Notes under the pieces: model-generated
The model's input: only the letters and a program-made list of their open reading frames with translations
Database searches by the model: none
What the model was told of the DNA's origin: nothing
Assembly: GCF_000438455.1 (NCBI RefSeq)
Contig: NZ_CAVG010000053.1
Span: 1 to 41,236 of the forward strand
Direction of reading: 5' to 3'
Source: Nosocomiicoccus massiliensis
GTDB lineage: Bacteria; Bacillota; Bacilli; Staphylococcales; Salinicoccaceae
DNA: 41,236 nucleotides
Shown: positions 35,170 to 41,236 of the stretch, piece by piece
How the letters are laid out: each line of letters opens with the position of its first letter
Position numbering within the stretch: the first letter of the stretch is position 1
Program-made: the position numbers and the translations under genes

Positions 35170-36294
35170 TTATTTTACTTCTTTCAAGCCACCCGATTTA
35201 CTAAGAGTTTCTACTGTTTGTGAATGGCTTACAAAATCTGTACCATTGTAACCTGCCGTTACTACATTCGCATCTGCTAATGCTTTAACATTTTCAGGAG
35301 AATCGTAGTTTAGGATGTGGAAAACTTTTATCATTTCACTTTCTTCATCGTTAACAATTTCAACACTTGCTATATCCTTAGGAACTCCGTTTAATGCTTT
35401 TTCAAACTCTTTACTCTTTTCTTCGTATCAATTGTTCTGCATCTTTTTATTTTCAACATTTATATCTTTGTATGCAACTTCAGACATCTGTACTTCATAG
35501 AGTATTTGATCTTTCTCAGTATCTACGACATACATTTTATAAAAATCTTCTACATCATTACTTGCTTCATAATAATACTTGTCGTATTTCTCAACATCTT
35601 TTTTATCAACGACGAGAAGTGCTTTTTCATTTAGTGCTTCTTTATCTAACTTAGAGTTTGAAGCAGAGTCATCTTCGATTACTCCAAGATCTTTTAAGCT
35701 CTCGATATAAAGTTCATAGTCCACTGTTTCTTCAGTACCTTCGCCTTCAATAATGCCGTCTGCTACATATTGTTGGACGTATTTTGGATCTGAATAGTCA
35801 TAGAACTTGTCGATCACTAACATTTTTTCTTCTGGATGGTTTTCTACTGTAAATCTTGCGATATCATCTGGGAAGTTTCTAAGCTTCTCTTTTTGGTACT
35901 CATTTTCATCTTTAACGAGCTGATCGGCTTCTTCTTCATTTTTTAAGTCGTAGTATTCGTATGGAATTTTTTCAACTTGGTGAACTGTTAACAGTATATT
36001 GTTTTCTTTATCTGCGGTAAGTTCAATGTCTACTTCAATACCGTCAACAACGTTCGAATAGTGTTCTGTTGTCACTTCACCTTGAGTTGTGCCTTTGTCT
36101 AGCGTATCTGTTTGAGTGCTTTTATTTTCTTTTTCTTCATCTTTTTCAGTTTCTTTTGACGTATCTTCCGAAGTCGTTTCCTCAGTCGTTTCTTCTTTTT
36201 CAGTTGAAGTATCTTCGGTTTTGTCATCGGTTGGTGACTGACATGCAGTTAACATCACTATAGCAGCTGATAAAAATAATAACTTCGCTTTCAT
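35170..36294 (-). pseudogene. Two-domain DUF1307-like lipoprotein with in-frame TGA
   Basis: The reading frame starts at ATG 36294 with lipobox LTAC (cysteine 18), then a Thr/Glu/Lys-rich linker (about 20-75) and one DUF1307-like domain. It meets TGA at 35428-35430 as codon 289. The same frame then stays open for 85 more codons to TAA at 35170 and encodes YEEKSKEFEKALNG...YDSPENVKALADANVV, which matches the C-terminal part of lipoprotein B (YEKLASN...YTTPENVQGLIEVGF). So the natural protein of about 374 residues is either cut by a nonsense change, read through, or affected by a sequencing error. Confidence 0.8.
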
Positions 36295-36399
36295 GATTAC
36301 TTACCTCTTTCTAAAATACTCAAATTTTTAAGCGTTTTTATTTTTTAAATAGAATTAGCGAGTTTACACACTCTTTAAAAGAAAATAGTCCTCCTCGTT

Positions 36400-37218
36400 T
36401 TAGATTTGAATGACATACATCGCATCACGTATCTCTTTTGTGATATCTTTCGTTCTCCATTCTCTTCTATAACCGAGACACGCACATATATATGTGACGC
36501 CATTCTCTATAAAGTTATGACGAAAATGAATATGGCCTGAAACGCTATATTGAATATCATATTCATTGTAGAAATTGTCATATTTCGTTGTACCCATATA
36601 CGCATTGTAATAATCGAATATTTTATGCGGCATTGGGACTCTAAATTTTTTATTCGTCGCAACGTGTGTGACAAGAATAATTTTTTTATCTTTCACTTTT
36701 TCAAGATCTTTTTTTGTAAGTTCTGCAAAATAATTCGCTACATCAATATCCGAGATTTTAAAATCTACATAAAACTTATCTTGCCAATGACCACCTTTAA
36801 ACGTTCGGCGCTCTAGCTCCTCATAAGAAAATCTCTCGCTCGCAAACGAATAATCATACCACCCAGGACTCCCAACAATCGCCCACTCATCATTAATGAT
36901 ATAAGGGTTTTCTAAAAGAGAATTCGGTTGGTGCTTAAAATAATCATAAATCTCCCACGACGACTTATCATCACCGCTCGCATTCCAAAAATCATGATTC
37001 CCGGGGATAAAAAGCACCTTCACACCCGTCATATCTTCAACTGCTTGAGTGAATCGTTGTGATTCTTTATGATCATTTGAAATATCTCCGGCGATAACGA
37101 GTAAATCTAGCGCAAGACGGCGCACCTCATTCGAAACCTCACGTAAAAAGACCGTTTCGTTAATTTCATCATTATGATATCTATCGACATGCAAATCAGA
37201 AATCACACCAATTTTCAT
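36400..37218 (-). CDS. Calcineurin-like metallophosphoesterase
   Basis: This is a 272-residue cytoplasmic phosphoesterase without signal peptide. Metal motifs are SDLHVDRY, AGDISND, GNHDFW, THVATN and SGHIHFRHN. The substrate is unknown; nucleotide or phosphodiester targets are possible. ATG 37218 (MKIGVISD) has GGAG nine bases upstream, preferred to ATG 37233, which overlaps no such site. Confidence 0.92.
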   Translation of the reverse strand: MKIGVISDLHVDRYHNDEINETVFLREVSNEVRRLALDLLVIAGDISNDHKESQRFTQAVEDMTGVKVLFIPGNHDFWNASGDDKSSWEIYDYFKHQPNSLLENPYIINDEWAIVGSPGWYDYSFASERFSYEELERRTFKGGHWQDKFYVDFKISDIDVANYFAELTKKDLEKVKDKKIILVTHVATNKKFRVPMPHKIFDYYNAYMGTTKYDNFYNEYDIQYSVSGHIHFRHNFIENGVTYICACLGYRREWRTKDITKEIRDAMYVIQI

Positions 37219-37285
37219 AAACATCGTCTCCAAAAATGTATATAGGGATAGTGTAGCAGAGATACGATAAAAAATTACAGAAATG

Positions 37286-37313
37286 AAAAAGAAGCTAACT
37301 GAATGTTAGCTTC
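37286..37313 (-). terminator. Terminator after GIY-YIG gene
   Basis: GAAGCTAAC and GTTAGCTTC (37291-37299 with 37305-37313, five-base loop) are followed on the minus strand by five T. Confidence 0.9.
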
Positions 37314-37321
37314 TGAATATA

Positions 37322-38008
37322 TTATTTTTTAGTTCTAAATATATCTAATGGTTTTCCATCACGGGTTTTCCATTCCATCCAGCCGTTATTTTGGTTGCCG
37401 ATAATTACAAAGCCTGCTGTTGATGGTGACGTACAAATGACATCTTCTTGTAAAATATTATCAACTATATGCGCGAGTCTTCTTGTTTCATTTAAATGTG
37501 AGGTATCTCCATCCGGTGCACAAAGGCTTCCTTTTAACACTGTAAAGACACCGTCTTCAACACGAGCTATACCCCTTACTTCACCGAAACCTCTTACTCT
37601 TCTATTTAATACGTATTCACCATCAGGGATAAGTGAAGTGTCTCTTTTCATTTCTACTTCTTTAGTTGCATCATCAAATGTCTCTTCTTTAGACTTTTCT
37701 TTAGGAAATACTTGTCTTCCTTCAAATGATGAAAGTAATTGAATGACTAGATCAATATCTAAAGCATAAAGTTCTGAATTAGAAACTTTACTCTTTTTAA
37801 AAATATCATCTAATAGTACTTCTTTTGCATGATAATCTTCAACTTCAATGGCGAACTTTCTATCTAAAGCTACGACGTTAAAATATCCATTCCGTTCAAG
37901 AAAGTTCATACGATTTTCGAAGTTATCAACGCCTGTCTTACCGATTTTGACTAGACCTGGGACAGCTGTCGACATAACGTAAATAATCCCTTTATCGATT
38001 ACACTCAC
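37322..38008 (-). CDS. GIY-YIG nuclease-like protein with DUF4357 domain
   Basis: This is a ~226-residue protein. The N-terminus (GIIYVMSTAVPGLVKIGKTG) is a GIY-YIG/T5orf172 domain; the C-terminal half (from about residue 120, with LIPDGEYVLNRRVRGFGE to the NNGWMEWKTRDGKPL end) matches DUF4357. Such proteins accompany restriction systems. It begins within a few bases of the hsdR stop and is cotranscribed with it. AAGGAG (38008-38013) overlaps GTG 38008; ATC at 37999 stands at the ideal eight-base distance, so initiation may be at AUC. Confidence 0.85.
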   Translation of the reverse strand: MSVIDKGIIYVMSTAVPGLVKIGKTGVDNFENRMNFLERNGYFNVVALDRKFAIEVEDYHAKEVLLDDIFKKSKVSNSELYALDIDLVIQLLSSFEGRQVFPKEKSKEETFDDATKEVEMKRDTSLIPDGEYVLNRRVRGFGEVRGIARVEDGVFTVLKGSLCAPDGDTSHLNETRRLAHIVDNILQEDVICTSPSTAGFVIIGNQNNGWMEWKTRDGKPLDIFRTKK

Positions 38009-38011
38009 TCC

Positions 38012-41000
38012 TTATCTCTCATAAAGTGGCGCGATTTCCTTTGCATACGTATCTTTTAAATTTTCTTTGATGACTCTTTGATATCTAAACCGTTTTGCAG
38101 CATCATCATTACGCGCTTTATACGTCTGATAATCCCCTGAGTCTATTAGATCTCTTTCGCCGATTTGATTATCTGAAGATACTCTAAAGTTATCGACGAC
38201 AAACATTAAATCATTTTCATTTAGCGCGTATTTATACGCAAATTCTTTGACGACTGTTTCTTTCTCTTGTTCTTTTAGTTGTTCAAATAAAATCATGACA
38301 TCACCTTTATTATACTTCTCTGGGTTTTGTTTAATATTTTTCCAAAGTTTTTCTACGAGATGTCCTAATTTTTCGTTCGACTGTATTAAATCTGAAATGT
38401 ATGATTCAATTTCTGATTGCTTTGTCTCGACGCGTTCTTCTGGCTCATCGTGATTCACACGACTTTCCATCACGCTTTGAATTAACCCTAATATATATTC
38501 ATGGTTGACTGTATCTTTTGAAACGGAGTTTATTTCGTATGCAATGTCGATTACAATATCGTCGTCCTCATCGTCATCGCCTTTATCTGCCTTAATTTCC
38601 TCGATTATGTTGTTATATTTCGCAGTGTAGTCTTCCAGCTTCTCATTCGTAATTCCAAATTGTTCAGCGATTTCCTCAGTGTAGTCAGAGTATACTTGTA
38701 GTTCTTGGAACTTCTTATCAAACGCTTGGAATGCTTTTGCAAACATCTTCTTACTCGTAATCTCTGTTAATAAATCGATACTTTCTAGATTTGGTGCAAT
38801 ATGCATTAATTCATCGAACGCTTCTTTAAAACTATCAAACGCCTCTTCCCATTTCGGTGCTTGCACAAATGATTCTCCACCGTTTGAATATAAGAAGAGC
38901 GCTTCTTTTACCTTTTCTTCAAAAGTATATGGTGTTCTAAACGTCATGATTTGACCGTATTTTTTACCTTCATCATATAATCGATTCGTTCTAGAAAAAG
39001 CTTGTATTAAATGATGCGGTGGCATCGGATAACGATCCATAAATAGAATAGCTAAACTCGGTGCATCAAATCCTGTTAATAATCTGTCTACAACAATGAC
39101 TAAGTCTAACTGCTCTTCTCTGAACTTATACTTGTCTTGTTTTCTCGCAAGACGATGGTTTACGTCTCTGTTATACGCACCAATTTGGTCTAATGTGAAG
39201 TTCGTTCCAAACATTTCATTATAGTCTTCCATCGATTCTTTCATGTACTCTTGATTTTTAAACGAGTGATCCTCGTTTTCTGAAATAGAATACGTAATTG
39301 CAACTTTCGGGAAATCTGGAAGTCGTTTCTTCACTTGTTCTGAAATTTTAACTTCGGATTCATCGTTGATCACTTTTCTAAATAAACGATAATAATCTTG
39401 CGCACTCGCAATCGATGAAGTCGTTAATATCGCACTATATTGTTTTCCAATCTCATTATGCATGCCAAATTTATGACGCGATTTATTAACAATTTGGTCG
39501 ATAACTGTTAATTTATGACCGATTGTTTCAAATGCTTCTTTTTTAATTAGTTCTTCTTGTTCTACTGGTTCTAAATCATCAAAGTCCGTAATAGTACCGT
39601 TATACTGCCTATCAACATGATCTCTTAATTCGTCTTCTGTAAATGTACTCTTATATTCAATTTGAAAACCGAGTACTGCCTTATCATGAATCGCTTCTTT
39701 TACAGTATATTTATGGAGACAATCTCCATACTGCTCTTCGGTTGTACGTGGAAGATCGGCAAATACTTCTTTAGCATTCTCTTCAAATATTGGCGTTCCA
39801 GTGAATCCATACCATAATGATTCTCTAAAAAACTTCTCGATTTCCATTTGCCTTTTTGGTGATATTGCACGATGGCATTCGTCTACGACAAATGCGAGTT
39901 TCTTACCTCGTATCGATTTCCACTTTGGACTATCCTCATTACCTTCATAACGACGCATAACGTGATTTAACTTTTGAATCGTCGTAACGATGACGGTCTT
40001 GTCTTGCGAATATAATTTTTTTATTAAATCATTTACGTTATCCGTATCATCAATCGACACAACGTCAGTTGCTGAATAGGATTTAAATGAATCTCCCGTT
40101 TGCTGATCTAAGTCCACACGGTCAACAATGAATATCGTTTTTTCAATGCTATTCATAAGTAATAAGTTTCTCGCGACTTTATATGACGTTAATGTTTTAC
40201 CAGAACCTGTCGTATGCCATACATAGCCTGATTTATGTAGTTTAGAAGCATCTTGAACCGCTTCAATCGCGTGAATTTGATACGGTCTTAATAAAATAAT
40301 TGCACGTCTCTCACTATCTAATACAGAATATTGTCCCACCATCTTATGTGCTTGTGGAATCGATAATACATCTCTCGCAAAGTCTAAGTAGTTATTCACT
40401 GGTTTATTATTTTCATCGACCCAGCGTGTTAAAAACTTAGAGTTCAACTTCCCTTTTTGTGCTGCCGCAATATAACGTGTATCAACACCGTTTGTCACAA
40501 CAAACATCTGTATCGATGAAAATATCCCCTTAAACTTACCTTCACCAGAGTACTTATCAATTTGCCTAAATGCATCCATATATGATGTCGATCTATTCTT
40601 AAGTTCGATATGAATCATCGGTAAACCGTTAATTAAAAGCGTGACGTCAAAAATACGATTACGATCCGTACTACTCGTCTTTCCCGCTTGATACTGGTTA
40701 ATAATTTCATAAGAAGACGAACCTCCCGCGATATCACGGTTGTTCATCACCATTAAACGAATTTCACCAACACGTGGGTCATCACGAACAACGCGCACAT
40801 TCGCAATCCCATTTTCACCAGCTAAAAATTCAGCTGCACGGTAAAAGTTCGGGAAACTCAGTTCGTTCTTAACCTGCTCAAACTCCTTATCACTTAGCGG
40901 CACATCATTCAGTACCGCTTTATTATTTACGTTTAACTTATGACGTAAATTCTTCCACAAATCATCCTCAGTTCGTAAATCATTACGATATGTCCACTGC

Positions 41001-41065
41001 GACACATTCTTCGTCAACTCTTCAATCAAACGACTCTCCATCGCCTCTTCAGCCGTGAACCTCAT
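38012..41065 (-). CDS. hsdR: Type I restriction enzyme R subunit
   Basis: HsdR cleaves DNA after ATP-driven translocation in the HsdRMS complex. In the 1017-residue form the nuclease motif is FDVTLLINGLPMIHIELK (Asp140, Glu154, Lys156), Walker A HTTGSGKT (about 284-291), helicase motif II DECH (395-398), then GFTGTP and QAFSRTNR. ATG 41065 (MRFTAEEAMESR) follows GGGGTGA; the longer frame from 41107 lacks a ribosome binding site. hsdM and hsdS are not in the window; upstream sequence ends 170 bp later. Confidence 0.95.
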   Translation of the reverse strand: MRFTAEEAMESRLIEELTKNVSQWTYRNDLRTEDDLWKNLRHKLNVNNKAVLNDVPLSDKEFEQVKNELSFPNFYRAAEFLAGENGIANVRVVRDDPRVGEIRLMVMNNRDIAGGSSSYEIINQYQAGKTSSTDRNRIFDVTLLINGLPMIHIELKNRSTSYMDAFRQIDKYSGEGKFKGIFSSIQMFVVTNGVDTRYIAAAQKGKLNSKFLTRWVDENNKPVNNYLDFARDVLSIPQAHKMVGQYSVLDSERRAIILLRPYQIHAIEAVQDASKLHKSGYVWHTTGSGKTLTSYKVARNLLLMNSIEKTIFIVDRVDLDQQTGDSFKSYSATDVVSIDDTDNVNDLIKKLYSQDKTVIVTTIQKLNHVMRRYEGNEDSPKWKSIRGKKLAFVVDECHRAISPKRQMEIEKFFRESLWYGFTGTPIFEENAKEVFADLPRTTEEQYGDCLHKYTVKEAIHDKAVLGFQIEYKSTFTEDELRDHVDRQYNGTITDFDDLEPVEQEELIKKEAFETIGHKLTVIDQIVNKSRHKFGMHNEIGKQYSAILTTSSIASAQDYYRLFRKVINDESEVKISEQVKKRLPDFPKVAITYSISENEDHSFKNQEYMKESMEDYNEMFGTNFTLDQIGAYNRDVNHRLARKQDKYKFREEQLDLVIVVDRLLTGFDAPSLAILFMDRYPMPPHHLIQAFSRTNRLYDEGKKYGQIMTFRTPYTFEEKVKEALFLYSNGGESFVQAPKWEEAFDSFKEAFDELMHIAPNLESIDLLTEITSKKMFAKAFQAFDKKFQELQVYSDYTEEIAEQFGITNEKLEDYTAKYNNIIEEIKADKGDDDEDDDIVIDIAYEINSVSKDTVNHEYILGLIQSVMESRVNHDEPEERVETKQSEIESYISDLIQSNEKLGHLVEKLWKNIKQNPEKYNKGDVMILFEQLKEQEKETVVKEFAYKYALNENDLMFVVDNFRVSSDNQIGERDLIDSGDYQTYKARNDDAAKRFRYQRVIKENLKDTYAKEIAPLYER

Positions 41066-41091
41066 ACACTCACCCCAAATAAAATACCTAG

Positions 41092-41104
41092 TGAGTATAT
41101 TATA
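41092..41104 (-). promoter_or_regulatory. hsdR promoter -10 region
   Basis: TATAAT at 41099-41104 (minus) precedes the hsdR start by about 35 bp, so hsdR may have its own promoter. No clear -35 is seen. The remaining bases to the window end hold nothing I can assign. Confidence 0.45.
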
Positions 41105-41236
41105 CATTAGAAAGAATTAAATTTACGTTTATGAAGAGTAATAATGCAATCTAAAGATTTTTTACGATTTTTCTAAATAAAAATACTGTTAAATAAATGT
41201 TTTTTTGAAAAAACTCTTACTTGGGAGCAGTGTAAG

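Noticed and set aside
41105..41236. Possible upstream hsdM or hsdS end
   Set aside because: No frame with HsdM/HsdS features is present; only AT-rich sequence and a short CTTAC/GTAAG inverted repeat at the edge.

Overview
The window is low-GC Firmicutes DNA and most likely chromosomal sequence from a member of the Staphylococcaceae. The evidence is a type II pantothenate kinase (CoaW), the rpoE-pyrG pair, a GcvH-L/macrodomain/SirTM/LplA2 operon, pdxR-pdxS and csoR-copA-copZ. Start regions carry strong AGGAGG-type ribosome binding sites. A genus such as Jeotgalicoccus or Nosocomiicoccus is a guess; no rRNA gene is present to settle it.

Layout. 1-2134 (minus): 3'-truncated pyrG behind a CTP-sensing attenuator leader, preceded by rpoE. 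2262-5458: a BCCT osmolyte transporter with a sigmaB-like promoter, coaW, and a lone ABC ATPase. 5504-10905: an Old Yellow Enzyme gene divergent from a plus-strand operon of luciferase-like monooxygenase, GcvH-L, macrodomain, SirTM and lipoate ligase; this is the lipoylation-dependent ADP-ribosylation system known from staphylococci and streptococci. 10989-11180: an array of degenerate palindromes with a ~40-bp period. 11198-15348 (minus): SAM-I riboswitch, metN-metI-metQ and an MtnE-like aminotransferase. 15409-18843: a 60-residue orphan protein, GNAT, acetamidase/formamidase, HAD phosphatase and a lipoprotein. 18918-21237: pdxR divergent from pdxS, with no pdxT nearby. 21277-26465: SDR, AmhX-like amidohydrolase divergent from an N-succinylamino-acid racemase/OSBS, a YkuE-like phosphoesterase and an MpfA-like CBS membrane protein. 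26621-27067: two ~208-bp repeats built on a 51-bp period. 27178-29909: copper module with a CsoR operator inside the promoter spacer. 29964-33150: a surface-anchored ATLF metallopeptidase and a second BCCT transporter. 33148-36294: a thioesterase beside a deleted copy of itself, and three related lipoproteins, the largest interrupted by an in-frame TGA. 36400-41065: phosphoesterase, GIY-YIG/DUF4357 protein and type I restriction subunit HsdR.

Most notable observations. (1) The predicted glutaminase nucleophile of PyrG reads Ser instead of Cys, and PdxS lacks a neighbouring PdxT glutaminase, so two glutamine-dependent reactions may run on free ammonia. (2) At least two genes, and probably a third, have a well-spaced Shine-Dalgarno sequence but AUC where the start codon should be. 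(3) A secreted, membrane-anchored ATLF (Pro-Pro endopeptidase-like) protease carries FnIII and FIVAR-like modules. (4) There are two unusual periodic palindrome arrays. (5) Two separate places show a repeated 3' gene end next to a ~60-residue small ORF.
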